Shown one piece after another: positions 17,498 through 27,203 of a stretch of DNA of 64,000 nt; the stretch's first letter is position 1; the number at the start of each line of letters is the position of its first letter. The position numbers were made by a program, and so were the translations under genes. Below the pieces are notes generated by a model. The model was given only the letters and a program-made list of their open reading frames with translations, was not told the origin of the DNA and did not search any database. This stretch comes from Gammaproteobacteria bacterium (GTDB lineage Bacteria; Pseudomonadota; Gammaproteobacteria; Xanthomonadales; Wenzhouxiangellaceae): NCBI GenBank assembly GCA_021772975.1, contig JAJFKY010000016.1, positions 62,001-126,000 on the forward strand, written 5' to 3'.

Positions 17498-18904
17498 TCA
17501 GGACACCAGACGGGCGATGTCATTATAGAAAGCCAGGCCCATCAGGCAAACCAGCATGAGCATGCCGATGCCCTGGCCAGCCAGCTGGATTCTTTCAGAG
17601 ACCGGTTTTCCAGTCAGCCACTCTATAAGGTAATACAGCAAATGGCCACCATCCAGCATCGGAATCGGCAACAGGTTCAGGATCGCCAGCGATAGACTGA
17701 TCAGCGCCAGCAAGCGTAAAAAAGTAGACAAGCCAAGCTCGGCAGACCGTTTGGCCAGGCTGGCGATGGTGATCGGCCCGGATAAATTATCCAGTGAGGC
17801 CTTGCCGGTGACCATCCGGCCCAGCATGCCCATGGTAGCGGTCGTAAACTGCCACATCTCCCGGACTGATGCAGCCACGGCCGTGACAGGTCCATGCCGC
17901 CAGATAAAAGTGTTGCGTTGTTGTTCGGCCCGCAACTGCTCCACCTGAACGGCGTATTCCTGTTCGCTGAGTTCGACCGGCGCTATGCCGATGCGCGTCT
18001 GCTGTCGGCCATTGGCATCCGTGATGCTGATCGGGGTCAGAGTCAGGCTGCGGGTTTCAGCGCCGCGTTGGTAGGTTAACCGCAATGGTTGGCCGGGTTC
18101 GGCCTGGACATTGAGTGCCCGGACAATATCGGTCCAGTTACTGACCGCTTGCTGACCGACCTGGATAATCCGGTCGCCGCTTTGCAGGCCGGCCTGAGCA
18201 GCGGGCAGCTCGGGGCTGACTTCGCCCAGTTCGTTGCGGTAGGTAAAAATCGGTTGCCAGGGATTCAAGCCGACCTGCGACAGCAGACGCTGCTCATCTA
18301 TCGGCTCATTCAGGTCGGCAAAATTTAACGACCGGCGCTGTGTTTCACCTATGTCATTGGTCACTGCAATGCTTACGCTGCCGCCATCCAGTGCGGGTCC
18401 GATCATTGCCAGCATTACGTGGGTCCAGTTTTCCACCGACCGGTCATTGATCGCGACGATTTGCTCGCCTTGCTCGAAGCCGGCTGCCGCCGCCAGGCTG
18501 GTAGGATTGCTCAGAATGGTTTTCGGCTCCTCTACACCGACCAGAAACATCACCCAGAAGGCAAACACGGCGAGGATCAGATTGAAGATCGGGCCGGCCG
18601 CTACAATGGCGGTACGCGCCGCCAGTGATTTGCGATTAAAGGCTTGATCCAGTTCGTTGCGGGCAACCGGGGCCTCCCGCTCATCCAGCATTTTGACGTA
18701 GCCGCCCAGGGGAATCGCAGCCAGCACGTATTCGGTGCCATCCGGGCCGCGCCGCAGCAACAGCGGCTTGCCGAAACCCACTGAGAAACGCAATACTTTG
18801 ACGCCCATGCGCCGGGCGACCCAGAAATGGCCATATTCATGGAAGGTGACCAGTATCCCCAGGACCAGAATGAGCCACCAGGCGTGTGTTAGAAAATTAA
18901 TCAT
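17498..18904 (-). CDS. rseP: RIP metalloprotease RseP
   Basis: This 468-aa inner-membrane site-2 protease would cut anti-sigma factor RseA in the envelope stress response. The zinc site HEYGH is at residues 22-26 in the first helix, two PDZ domains follow in the periplasmic part, and LDGGHLLYY near the C-terminus supplies the third ligand. Length is close to the E. coli protein (450 aa). dxr would be expected upstream next to cdsA but is absent; instead 176 bp of AT-richer DNA may hold a promoter for rseP-bamA. Confidence 0.95.
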   Translation of the reverse strand: MINFLTHAWWLILVLGILVTFHEYGHFWVARRMGVKVLRFSVGFGKPLLLRRGPDGTEYVLAAIPLGGYVKMLDEREAPVARNELDQAFNRKSLAARTAIVAAGPIFNLILAVFAFWVMFLVGVEEPKTILSNPTSLAAAAGFEQGEQIVAINDRSVENWTHVMLAMIGPALDGGSVSIAVTNDIGETQRRSLNFADLNEPIDEQRLLSQVGLNPWQPIFTYRNELGEVSPELPAAQAGLQSGDRIIQVGQQAVSNWTDIVRALNVQAEPGQPLRLTYQRGAETRSLTLTPISITDANGRQQTRIGIAPVELSEQEYAVQVEQLRAEQQRNTFIWRHGPVTAVAASVREMWQFTTATMGMLGRMVTGKASLDNLSGPITIASLAKRSAELGLSTFLRLLALISLSLAILNLLPIPMLDGGHLLYYLIEWLTGKPVSERIQLAGQGIGMLMLVCLMGLAFYNDIARLVS

Positions 18905-19080
18905 GGATTATGCAGTACCAGTTTCGATGCCGGTCGGTTATCAGGTGTTTGCCAATGCTTAAGTTTGGTATTTGATATTTGCATTGCTAGCACGGATGCC
19001 GACACTTTACCTATCGTAATGTTAATGTCCTATTAGTTAATGTCATCGCTCAACTACCTTGCGGTCTTATCCAGTGGTCT
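18905..19080. other. Gap where dxr is normally found
   Basis: Only 176 bp separate rseP and cdsA. No piece of 1-deoxy-xylulose-5-phosphate reductoisomerase can be read in any frame. The stretch is AT-rich on the rseP side and may act as its promoter region, but I see no clear -35/-10 pair. Confidence 0.6.
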
Positions 19081-19908
19081 TCAGACCAGCCCGAGATAGT
19101 GTACAAAGACCGCAAAAAACGGCGCTGACGCCAGCAGGCTGTCGAGACGGTCCAGCAGGCCACCGTGGCCCGGCAGCAGTTGACTGCTGTCCTTGCGCCC
19201 GGCATGTCTTTTCAACAGGCTGGCGAGCAGATCGCCGCCGACCGAGATAAGGATTAACACCGCTGAGACCAGCAGGATAATGATTGGTGCGGTGGCTGGC
19301 ATAAATGGCGTGGTGCGGGCCAGATATAACCAGATCAGCATGGCCAGCAAGCCACCTGCCATGCCGCCTATCAGCCCGGCGATCGTCTTACCCGGACTGA
19401 TTGCAGGCGCCAGTTTGGGGCCACCGATCGCTTTGCCGGTGAAATAGGCAAATACATCCGCTGACCAGATCAGGGTAAAAAACGCCAGCACCAGCCATGC
19501 GCTGGCCTGCTGCAGCCTTGTCAGTACCAGCAGGGCCGGCAATATGTACAGTAATGCCAACATGATTTTGAGCACCCGCGCCGGCCCTTGTAAGGCGGTG
19601 GCAAAACCTGGCCGGGTCAGCCACAGCAGCGCCGGTAACCAGGCTATACAGGCTAGCTGAATGCACCACCACTGCAGGGCGGGCGGACTCAGCAGCGCGC
19701 CGGTCAGTAATAACGCAACCGGCCCCAGTGCCAGCCACCAGGTGCCGGGGTGCGCGAAACTCACACCTGCCAGGCGTAATAATTCCCAGGCCGTGACCAA
19801 CAGCACCAGTAAAACAAGCACTTGCCAGCCCAGTGGCGGCAGCAGAAATAAACAGGCCAGCAGTGGTAAACCACCACTCACGGCCAGAATGATTCGGGTT
19901 TTAAGCAC
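19081..19908 (-). CDS. cdsA: Phosphatidate cytidylyltransferase
   Basis: This protein of about 275 aa has eight or so membrane helices and makes CDP-diacylglycerol from phosphatidic acid and CTP. The C-terminal signature is present in KRHAGRKDSSQLLPGHGGLLDRLDSLL. The frame is open further upstream, but GTG 19908 with AGGT six bases before it gives LKTRII, the usual CdsA start, and overlaps the uppS stop by 8 bp. The product is used by pssA, encoded at 26406. Confidence 0.93.
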   Translation of the reverse strand: MLKTRIILAVSGGLPLLACLFLLPPLGWQVLVLLVLLVTAWELLRLAGVSFAHPGTWWLALGPVALLLTGALLSPPALQWWCIQLACIAWLPALLWLTRPGFATALQGPARVLKIMLALLYILPALLVLTRLQQASAWLVLAFFTLIWSADVFAYFTGKAIGGPKLAPAISPGKTIAGLIGGMAGGLLAMLIWLYLARTTPFMPATAPIIILLVSAVLILISVGGDLLASLLKRHAGRKDSSQLLPGHGGLLDRLDSLLASAPFFAVFVHYLGLV

Positions 19909-20629
19909 TGGCAACCTGGATGCTGGCAGCAACCTGTTCATTGACCGTCCCAAAGCGCCGCTCACGCCGCGCAAACTCCTGCACGGCCGCGGTGATATCC
20001 GTGCTGTCAAAGTCGGGCCACAGCGTAGCGCTGAAAATCAGCTCGGCATAAGCCAGTTGCCATAATAGAAAATTGCTCATGCGCTGCTCACCGCCGGTGC
20101 GTATCAGCAGGTCAGGCAGCGGCTGGTCACTCAGACATAAATGCTGTTGCAGTAACTGCGGTGTTATCGGCTGCGGGTGGTGGCGCAATTGCTCCACCGC
20201 CTGGCAGATGTCCCACTGGCCGCCATAATCGAGTGCCACGTTAAAGTTCAGCGCCTGATTGGCAGCGGTCAGTTGCTCGGCATTACTGAGTAATTTGCAC
20301 AAACTGCCGCTGAACTGATCACGGCGGCCAATGAAGCGCACCCGCACATTATTCTTATGTAACTCCGGAATATGCTTCTGCAGGCCTTTTTTAAGCAGGT
20401 CCATCAGCTTGTTGACTTCGCCAGCTGGACGCTGCCAGTTCTCGCTGCTGAATGCGAACACGGTAAGGTATTGAATATGCTGCTGGTGAACAGCTTCGAT
20501 GGTGCGCCGCAGAGCCTTCTGTCCGGCCTGATGACCTGCGGTCCGGGGCAATCCGCGGCGGGCTGCCCAACGGCCATTGCCATCCATAATGATCGCGATA
20601 TGTTGTGGTTTTATCGCTGAACTGGCCAT
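19901..20629 (-). CDS. uppS: Undecaprenyl diphosphate synthase
   Basis: This 242-aa cis-prenyltransferase makes the C55 lipid carrier for peptidoglycan and O-antigen. IIMDGNGRWAARRGLPR has the catalytic Asp and the diphosphate-binding Arg. FAFSSENWQRP and LLIRTGGEQRMSNFLLWQLAYAEL are the other conserved regions. It lies between frr and cdsA, as is usual. Confidence 0.96.
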   Translation of the reverse strand: MASSAIKPQHIAIIMDGNGRWAARRGLPRTAGHQAGQKALRRTIEAVHQQHIQYLTVFAFSSENWQRPAGEVNKLMDLLKKGLQKHIPELHKNNVRVRFIGRRDQFSGSLCKLLSNAEQLTAANQALNFNVALDYGGQWDICQAVEQLRHHPQPITPQLLQQHLCLSDQPLPDLLIRTGGEQRMSNFLLWQLAYAELIFSATLWPDFDSTDITAAVQEFARRERRFGTVNEQVAASIQVASA

Positions 20630-20665
20630 AGCGCAGAATGTTGGATCGGTTGATTTAAGACGGGC

Positions 20666-21223
20666 TTAAATCTCCATCAGTTCCTGTTCTTTAACCTTGA
20701 CGGTTTCGTCAACCACATTGATGTGTTTATCGGTCAGTTCCTGGATATGCTGCTCGGCACGATGTGCATCATCTTCGGTAATGTCTTTGTCCTTGAGCAG
20801 CTCTTTGCTGGTCTGGATAGCGTCGCGGCGAATGTTGCGGATGGCTATCTTGGCATTTTCACCCTCTGCATTGACTACCTTGGTGAGGTCGCGACGCCGC
20901 TCTTCGGTCAGTGGGGGCAGCGGTACCCGGATGGTAACGCCGGCGGTGACAGGGTTTAAGCCCAGGTCCGATGTCAGAATGGCCTTTTCGATGGCCTGCA
21001 CCATGCTTTTATCAAATGGGGTGACCCCCAGGGTGCGGGCGTCTTCAACGCTCAGATTAGCCGCCTGATTCAGCGGCACTTCACTGCCATAGTAATCCAA
21101 CGTGATGTGTTCCAGCAGGCTGGGATGAGCCCGGCCGGTGCGGATTTTGGATAATTCGTGGCGCAAGGACTCCAGTGATTTGTCCATCCGGACATTGGCG
21201 TCTTTATAAATATCATTCAACAT
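20666..21223 (-). CDS. frr: Ribosome recycling factor
   Basis: This 185-aa protein splits post-termination ribosomes together with EF-G. The family features are the N-terminal three-helix bundle start ([26 protein letters not shown]) and [17 protein letters not shown]. Length is exactly that of E. coli RRF. It is in the usual pyrH-frr-uppS order. Confidence 0.97.
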   Translation of the reverse strand: MLNDIYKDANVRMDKSLESLRHELSKIRTGRAHPSLLEHITLDYYGSEVPLNQAANLSVEDARTLGVTPFDKSMVQAIEKAILTSDLGLNPVTAGVTIRVPLPPLTEERRRDLTKVVNAEGENAKIAIRNIRRDAIQTSKELLKDKDITEDDAHRAEQHIQELTDKHINVVDETVKVKEQELMEI

Positions 21224-21310
21224 GGCTTAACCTGCGTCTTTCGTTGCCCGGCATTTTAGCAGACGTCAGCGCCCGGACGGGATGGTGGGCTAAAGCGGCT
21301 GCCGGAGTGT

Positions 21311-22039
21311 TCAATTACTGACCAGTGTGCCGATATTGTCGCCGCTGACGAGCCGTACCAATGCTTCTGGTTTGAACATATTAAAAATACGGATGGGCAT
21401 GGACTGATCACGGCACAGCACTACGGCATTGGTGTCCATAACTTCCAGCTTGCGGGCGATCACCTCGTCGTAGGTGATGTGGTCAAAACGAGTGGCATCG
21501 GGGCTGGTGACCGGGTCACCGGTGTAGATGCCATCCACTTTGGTGGCTTTGATCATCAGATCAGCGCCGATCTCGATGGCGCGCAGGCTGGCGGCCGAAT
21601 CGGTGGTGAAAAACGGGTTACCGATGCCGGCGGCAAAAATCACCACCCGTTTTTTCTCCAGGTGGCGGACCGCGCGTCGGCGAATATAGTCCTCACAAAC
21701 GTCACGCACCGACACGGCCGACATCACCCGGGTGGTTACGCCACAACTCTCCAGTGCATCCTGAAGTGCCAGGCTGTTAATGACTGTAGCCAGCATGCCC
21801 ATGTGGTCGCCGGTAATACGATCGATCCCGGACGCTGCCAGTCCCGCTCCGCGAAAAATATTACCACCGCCAATAACAATGCCGACTTCAACGCCAGCCT
21901 CGTGCACGGCCTTGATTTCGGCTGCCAGACGCTGAATAACATTAGGATCGATACCGTAGTCCTCGTCGCCCAGCAGCGCTTCGCCGCTGAGCTTGACCAG
22001 GATGCGTTGATAGGCCGGTGCGATGGACATGGCAGTCAA
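21311..22039 (-). CDS. pyrH: UMP kinase
   Basis: This 242-aa hexameric kinase phosphorylates UMP to UDP. It has the amino-acid-kinase fold with [18 protein letters not shown] at the start, [10 protein letters not shown], and the C-terminal [17 protein letters not shown]. It lies 12 bp after tsf in the translation cluster. Confidence 0.97.
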   Translation of the reverse strand: MTAMSIAPAYQRILVKLSGEALLGDEDYGIDPNVIQRLAAEIKAVHEAGVEVGIVIGGGNIFRGAGLAASGIDRITGDHMGMLATVINSLALQDALESCGVTTRVMSAVSVRDVCEDYIRRRAVRHLEKKRVVIFAAGIGNPFFTTDSAASLRAIEIGADLMIKATKVDGIYTGDPVTSPDATRFDHITYDEVIARKLEVMDTNAVVLCRDQSMPIRIFNMFKPEALVRLVSGDNIGTLVSN

Positions 22040-22051
22040 GGGCGTAAAGGC

Positions 22052-22927
22052 TTAATTGCCTTTGACCTGCTGCATCACTTCAGCAGCAAAGTCGCTCGCT
22101 TCTTTTTCGATGCCTTCACCGACTGCCAGCCGCACAAAACTTTTCACCTGGGCGTCTTTCTGCTGCAGCAGTTTGCCCACGGAAATATCGTTATCTTTGA
22201 CAAACGGCTGGCCATTCAGAGTGATTTCTTCCAGGTGTTTACGCAGCCGGCCGCTGACCATTTTTTCAACGATTTCAGGCGGCTTGCCGGAATCGGCGAC
22301 CTGGGCGCTCAGAATGTCTTTTTCCTTGGCAATAATCTCGGCTGGAACATCATCGGCGCTGATATAGGCAGGTGCGAATGCGGCGGTATGCATGGCGATG
22401 TCGTAAGCCAGTTCCTCATCGCCACCTTGCAGAGCGACAATGACGCCGATTCGTCCGCCATGAATGTAGGCATTGACGGTTTTACCGGTTTTGGACTGGC
22501 GCGCCATACGCCGGACCTGAACGTTTTCGCCGATCCGGGCGATCAATGCCTGACGGGCTTGTTCAACGCTTTGCTCAGCATCGATGGGTTGCGCCAGCAG
22601 CTTATCGACGCTGTCATCATCCGTCCCCAGCGCCGCTTGCGCGACCTGGTCACAAAAGCTCTTGAAGGATTCATCCTTGGCGACAAAGTCGGTTTCGCTG
22701 TTAACTTCGACCAACACGATTTCAGCGTCATTATCAGCCTTTGCGATCAGTCCCTCGGCGGCTACCCGGCCGGCTTTCTTGTCAGCTTTGGCCAGCCCGG
22801 ATTTGCGCAGGTGCTCGTTAGCAGCTTCCAGATCGCCATCGGTTTCCACCAACGCCTTTTTGCACTCCATCATGCCGGCGCCGGTGCGTTCTCGCAATTC
22901 TTTGACCAGTTGCGCGGTAATTGCCAT
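22052..22927 (-). CDS. tsf: Elongation factor Ts
   Basis: This 291-aa protein is the guanine-nucleotide exchange factor for EF-Tu. The N-terminal UBA-like domain (LVKELRERTGAGMMECKKAL) and the TDFVAKDESF motif that contacts EF-Tu are intact. It sits 71 bp downstream of rpsB. Confidence 0.97.
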   Translation of the reverse strand: MAITAQLVKELRERTGAGMMECKKALVETDGDLEAANEHLRKSGLAKADKKAGRVAAEGLIAKADNDAEIVLVEVNSETDFVAKDESFKSFCDQVAQAALGTDDDSVDKLLAQPIDAEQSVEQARQALIARIGENVQVRRMARQSKTGKTVNAYIHGGRIGVIVALQGGDEELAYDIAMHTAAFAPAYISADDVPAEIIAKEKDILSAQVADSGKPPEIVEKMVSGRLRKHLEEITLNGQPFVKDNDISVGKLLQQKDAQVKSFVRLAVGEGIEKEASDFAAEVMQQVKGN

Positions 22928-22998
22928 GCTATAAATTCCTCGTAAATATTCCTGATTAACCTGCCAGTCCGGTCATTGAGACCGGACTGCGTTGTCGC

Positions 22999-24099
22999 TT
23001 ATTCTTCTTCGCTGCCGCTGTCCGCGGACTTGTCCTTAGCTTCTGGGTCAGTAGCTTCTGGATCAGTCTCGTCGGCGGCTTTAGCGGCCACCTTTTTGAC
23101 CGTTTTCTTTTTGGCGGTCTTTTTGGCCGTCGCTTTTTTGCTGACCGGTGCTTTGCTTGCTACCGGTTCGTCGGCGGTCGCAGCCGAATCAGCCTGCCCG
23201 GTTTCGGCCGGTTGTTCGTCCGCGCTGGCGCTGCTTGCCTCTGGAGCTTTTTCAGCATCAGCGCTGGCGGCGGCTTTCTTGGTGGTTTTCTTGGTAACTT
23301 TCTTGGTGCCCTTGTCGGCATCCCGTTTGCCTTTGGCCTTTTTGCCGGCGCCTTCAATCGGGTTACCGTCTTCATCCAGTTCGATGAATTCTTCTTCACC
23401 TGACATCGACTGGGGCGCGGAGGCACGGCCTTCAAGAATGGCTTCGGCCACTGCGCCGGCGTACATTTCAATGGATCGAATGGCGTCATCATTGCCGGGG
23501 ATCACGTAGTCGATACCGTCGGGTGAGTGGTTGGTATCAATCACCGCGACAATGGGAATGCCCAGTGTATGAGCTTCTTTGATGGCAATGCTTTCATAGC
23601 CGACATCGACCACAAACAGCGCATCAGGCACGCCGCGCATGTCTTTGATGCCACCCAGGCTGCGTTCCAGCTTGGCCTGCTCACGCTGCAGTTGCAGAAC
23701 TTCTTTTTTGACCAGTTTGTCGAAACTGCCGTCTTCCGCCATGGCTTCCAGTTGCTTCAACCGTTTGATGGACTGTTTGACGGTCCGGAAATTGGTCAGC
23801 ATACCGCCCAGCCAGCGATGCGATACGTAGGGGCAACCGGCCTTGGTGGCCTGCTCGGCAATAGCGTCCGAAGCGGCGCGTTTGGTGCCGACAAACATGA
23901 TGGTGCCACGACGCGCTGCCAGACCACTGAGATAGTTGAGCGCGTCCTGCATCAAGGGCAGGGTCTTTTCCAGGTTGATAATATGGATTTTGCCCCTGGC
24001 GCCGAAGATATACGGAGCCATCTTGGGGTTCCAGAAACGGGTTTGGTGACCAAAGTGCACGCCTGCTTCCAGCATCTGGCGCATGGTAATGTTAGGCAT
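22999..24099 (-). CDS. rpsB: 30S ribosomal protein S2 with a long C-terminal extension
   Basis: Residues 1 to about 245 are a normal S2 (start [18 protein letters not shown]; core [10 protein letters not shown] and [10 protein letters not shown]). E. coli S2 has 241 aa. Here about 115 more residues follow: first Lys/Ala-rich ([13 protein letters not shown]), then a Glu/Ala/Ser-rich stretch, then again [16 protein letters not shown], and finally an acidic tail ending SGSEEE. The extension has low complexity, should be disordered, and recalls the histone-like gene at 43658. It is encoded without frameshift. A promoter and a leader of about 140 nt lie upstream. Confidence 0.95.
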   Translation of the reverse strand: MPNITMRQMLEAGVHFGHQTRFWNPKMAPYIFGARGKIHIINLEKTLPLMQDALNYLSGLAARRGTIMFVGTKRAASDAIAEQATKAGCPYVSHRWLGGMLTNFRTVKQSIKRLKQLEAMAEDGSFDKLVKKEVLQLQREQAKLERSLGGIKDMRGVPDALFVVDVGYESIAIKEAHTLGIPIVAVIDTNHSPDGIDYVIPGNDDAIRSIEMYAGAVAEAILEGRASAPQSMSGEEEFIELDEDGNPIEGAGKKAKGKRDADKGTKKVTKKTTKKAAASADAEKAPEASSASADEQPAETGQADSAATADEPVASKAPVSKKATAKKTAKKKTVKKVAAKAADETDPEATDPEAKDKSADSGSEEE

Positions 24100-24245
24100 A
24101 ATGCCAACTCCTGATTGTCATTGATCAGAGCCGGGCGACAAATGAGGCCGCAGACTGATCGGGGTTAAACCTCCACATTTCCCGACCAACAACCAGTGTT
24201 CAAGACCGCTGGCACCCAGTTAATCGTGACGAAATGTGTGTGTAT

Positions 24246-24274
24246 TTGATAAATCCGTGCATGCGGACATGCAA
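24246..24274 (-). promoter_or_regulatory. rpsB: Probable rpsB promoter
   Basis: On the minus strand TTGCAT (24269-24274) is followed after 17 bp by TATCAA (24246-24251). Four bases of each hexamer match consensus. Transcription would start near 24239, giving a leader of about 140 nt, long enough for the S2 autoregulation known in E. coli. I could not identify that RNA motif by eye. Confidence 0.4.
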
Positions 24275-24364
24275 CGATTACCGATTATTTGTCTGTCTGA
24301 CGCTTGGATTGCGCCGGACAAATCCCTACTATTATTCCACCGGATGAGTTATTAGACAAGCCCC

Positions 24365-25294
24365 ATGCTGAAACAAGATACGCAGCCACCAGCCAGTCCA
24401 GATGAAATGGTCCATATCGCGGCTTTTTACCGTTTCGTGCCGCTCGAGCAGGTGGCGGAGTTGCGCGCGCGGCTGCAGGCGGAATGTGAACGGCTGGAGT
24501 TGCGTGGCACCATCCTGCTGGCTGCGGAAGGTATTAATTCAACCATCTGCGGAAGCCTGTCCGGCATCCGGCAGCTATTTGCCTGGCTGGACCGCTATCC
24601 GGCTCTGGCGGGACTTAAGTATCGGCACAGTCAGTCCGCCCGGATGCCGTTCAAGCGCATGAAAGTGCGAATCAGGCCGGAGATTGTCAGTTTTGGCCAG
24701 CCCGGACTGCAGCCCGCTGAGCACACCGGCCAGCATATCCCGCCACAGCAGTGGGATGAGCTGTTGAGCCGTGCGGATGTGCGTGTACTGGATACCCGCA
24801 ACCATTACGAAGTGGACCTGGGTACTTTCCGGGGAGCGGAAAACCCGGACACCGGTCACTTTCGCGCATTTGCCGATTACGTGGAGCAGGCGCTTGATCC
24901 GGATCGCGATGAACATGTTGCCATGTTCTGCACCGGTGGTATCCGCTGTGAGAAAGCCAGCGCCTGGATGCTGGCCCAGGGTTTCAAGAATGTCTATCAA
25001 CTGGATGGCGGCATCCTGAATTATCTGGAACAGATTCCGGAACAGCAAAGCAGCTGGCAGGGCGAGTGCTTTGTATTCGATGACCGGGTGACCCTGGACC
25101 ATCAGCTTAATCCGACTGACCGGCCGGTTTGTACTGCCTGCAGAATGCCGCTGAGTGCGGGCGATATGGCTTCTCCACAGTATGAAAAACATATCAGCTG
25201 TCCGCATTGTCATGCTCAGTTGACGCCGGAGCGCGAACAACGTTTTCGCGAACGGGCCAGGCAATATGCATTACGGGCGGCGCGTGGTTATTAG
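24365..25294 (+). CDS. trhO: tRNA uridine(34) hydroxylase TrhO (rhodanese family)
   Basis: This 309-aa enzyme (formerly YceA) uses molecular oxygen to make 5-hydroxyuridine at position 34 of tRNAs. It has an N-terminal ferredoxin-like UPF0176 domain (AAEGINSTICGS), a rhodanese domain with active-site Cys in FCTGGIRCEKA, and a C-terminal zinc-type CxxC pair region (CTACRMPL, CPHCHAQL). It is divergent from rpsB and stands alone. Confidence 0.93.
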   Translation: MLKQDTQPPASPDEMVHIAAFYRFVPLEQVAELRARLQAECERLELRGTILLAAEGINSTICGSLSGIRQLFAWLDRYPALAGLKYRHSQSARMPFKRMKVRIRPEIVSFGQPGLQPAEHTGQHIPPQQWDELLSRADVRVLDTRNHYEVDLGTFRGAENPDTGHFRAFADYVEQALDPDRDEHVAMFCTGGIRCEKASAWMLAQGFKNVYQLDGGILNYLEQIPEQQSSWQGECFVFDDRVTLDHQLNPTDRPVCTACRMPLSAGDMASPQYEKHISCPHCHAQLTPEREQRFRERARQYALRAARGY

Positions 25295-25408
25295 TTTTCA
25301 GCAGGGCTATTCAGGCGGTGTTATTCAGGCCGGGCTTGATGATCACTGTCCGGCTGTATTGAGGAAACTGGCTGCAGTTGCCGCAGGCGGCAATCAGCTG
25401 GAATATGT

Positions 25409-25909
25409 CTAGTCCGCCGAGGTCAGGTTTTTAGCCATAACCAGGGCGTCTTCTCGCTCGTCCAGGCCGGCCGGATTGTCAGGCGGCCGACAGCGATAAT
25501 AATCCGGACGTCTGCCGATCACTGAAAAACCATCGGCCTGATACATCCGGATGGCTGGCCAGTTGCTTGGCCGGACTTCCAGAAACAGGCTTTCGGCGCC
25601 ACCTTCCCGCGCCAGTTGCAGGCAGTGGTGCAGCAGGCGTCGTCCACACCCTCGTCCCTGCCAGGCCGGCCGGATACAGATATTCATCAAGTGCGCCTCA
25701 CCTGCGGCAATGCTGAGCACGCCATGACCGATTACATCGTCGTCAACCTCCAGCACCCGGCAGGGGTAACCGACTCGCAGGCAGTCGGAGAAAATGCTGC
25801 GCGTCCATGGGAATTCATAGGCCAGGCGCTCATTGGCGAAAACGGCATCCAGATCGTAGGGCTGCATCGGTCTGATCAGCGCCTGCTGGCGTTTGACTAC
25901 GGCGACCAT
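25409..25909 (-). CDS. rimI: Ribosomal protein alanine N-acetyltransferase
   Basis: This 166-aa GNAT acetyltransferase has the acetyl-CoA loop RPAWQGRGCGRRLL, the Glu in LFLEVRPSN and the C-terminal YQADGFSVIGRRPDYY that mark RimI, which acetylates the N-terminus of S18. It overlaps the preceding holD-like gene by 13 bp, the same pairing as holD-rimI in E. coli, which supports both assignments. Confidence 0.9.
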   Translation of the reverse strand: MVAVVKRQQALIRPMQPYDLDAVFANERLAYEFPWTRSIFSDCLRVGYPCRVLEVDDDVIGHGVLSIAAGEAHLMNICIRPAWQGRGCGRRLLHHCLQLAREGGAESLFLEVRPSNWPAIRMYQADGFSVIGRRPDYYRCRPPDNPAGLDEREDALVMAKNLTSAD

Positions 25910-26388
25910 AACGCTTGCTGCAGGTCATGCCATATCGCTTGTTTAGCGCTGGCCTGGTTATGCCATTCATCCAGCCCGGGCAGATTGAAGCAGCGCTGGC
26001 CTCCAGCGCGTAACTCGGTCAGTTGCGGTTCGCTCAAACCAATGCCCAGTACGGCAGTGTCCGGAGTCAGGCCAGTGGGTTGACGGTCAACGAATCTGGC
26101 TGCTGGGCGGCCGGGGAGCGCGCGGGCACACAGTGCCTGCAAATCCTGGATCAGCAATGGTGAATGTTGCTGATCAGCGGGTTCAGCCAACCAGATCAAC
26201 CACTGTTGAATAGCATTGCTGCCGGCCAGCGGCAATCCGGCAGCGGGATCAGCCTGGTCGGTTATGTCGTGGTCGGGCGCGCGACTGTCGGAAGCCGTTT
26301 GATCAGCCGCTTTGGCTGGCCGGCCACGGCTTTGCCAGAGGGTAACCCCCATGGCGTGCAGATACTGCTGTCGACGTGAATCTGACAT
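25897..26388 (-). CDS. holD: Probable DNA polymerase III psi subunit (HolD-like)
   Basis: This 163-aa protein has weak similarity by eye to HolD. The N-terminal RRQQYLHAMGVTLW corresponds to the psi segment that binds chi, and the C-terminal ASAKQAIWHDLQQAL corresponds to the end of psi. The middle is longer and unrelated in detail. Psi links the clamp loader to chi, encoded here at 32890 (holC). The main support is the conserved position before rimI. It would otherwise be called hypothetical. Confidence 0.6.
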   Translation of the reverse strand: MSDSRRQQYLHAMGVTLWQSRGRPAKAADQTASDSRAPDHDITDQADPAAGLPLAGSNAIQQWLIWLAEPADQQHSPLLIQDLQALCARALPGRPAARFVDRQPTGLTPDTAVLGIGLSEPQLTELRAGGQRCFNLPGLDEWHNQASAKQAIWHDLQQALWSP

Positions 26389-26405
26389 GCCTGATCCCTG
26401 ACCTG

Positions 26406-27203
26406 TCAGTCCTGTCTGTCCACCTGAGCCCGGCGCTGGCGGCGCTGCTGGCGGCCACGCAGGGTGATCACAATACCGGATATGACATACAGCGCGCCCG
26501 AGAGCATCAGCACCAGTGGTGGGTTCAGCGCCAGCAGCACAAACAACAACAACAGAATAAAAGCCCAGCCCTGGGGGCGCTGTTCGGCATCCGGCAGTGA
26601 TTTAAAGCTGTAGTAGCGCAGCCGGCTGAACATCAAAACACCCAGTACGATGGTGATCAGCGCCATCAGCCATGCCAATGACTGCGGGGACAACCCCTGC
26701 TGCACACAAAACCAGACCGTGGCAACCAGCGTACCGGCCGCTGCCGGGCTGGCCAGGCCCTGAAAATAACGATTATCAATCCGTTTGGCCTGGGCATTGA
26801 AACGCGCCAGCCGCATGGCCGCGCAGGCTGTGAAGATAAACGCTGCCAGCCAGCCTACTTTACCCGCCGCCGGACCGATATCGCGTAAAAAGTGCAGCGA
26901 CCAGCTGTACATCAGCACGGCTGGCGCGACGCCAAAACTGATCAGGTCGGACATCGAGTCGTAATACAGCCCAAACTCGCTCTGGCTGTTGGTTGCCCGT
27001 GCGACCCGGCCGTCGATGCCATCCAGCACGCCGGCCACCAGTACCGCAATCGCGGCGGCGACATAACGTTCACCGACGGCTGCGATAATGCTGTAGAAGC
27101 CGGCGAACAGTGCGGCAGTGGTCAGCGCGTTCGGTAACAGATAGATACCGCGTTTGCGAAGGGTGCTGCGCGACTTCTCAGATGAATTATTGTTTGTGCT
27201 CAT
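26406..27203 (-). CDS. pssA: CDP-diacylglycerol-serine O-phosphatidyltransferase
   Basis: This 265-aa integral membrane enzyme makes phosphatidylserine, the precursor of phosphatidylethanolamine. The CDP-alcohol phosphotransferase motif DG-x2-AR-x8-G-x3-D-x3-D is complete in DGIDGRVARATNSQSEFGL followed by YYDSMSD. Six or more helices follow the basic N-terminus. This is the Bacillus-type membrane PssA, not the E. coli phospholipase-D-type enzyme. It uses CDP-diacylglycerol from CdsA. Confidence 0.93.
   Translation of the reverse strand: MSTNNNSSEKSRSTLRKRGIYLLPNALTTAALFAGFYSIIAAVGERYVAAAIAVLVAGVLDGIDGRVARATNSQSEFGLYYDSMSDLISFGVAPAVLMYSWSLHFLRDIGPAAGKVGWLAAFIFTACAAMRLARFNAQAKRIDNRYFQGLASPAAAGTLVATVWFCVQQGLSPQSLAWLMALITIVLGVLMFSRLRYYSFKSLPDAEQRPQGWAFILLLLFVLLALNPPLVLMLSGALYVISGIVITLRGRQQRRQRRAQVDRQD

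Noticed and set aside
21479-22945. A 488-aa plus-strand frame antisense to pyrH and tsf
   Set aside because: Both minus-strand genes are unmistakable. The frame is a by-product of their codon bias.
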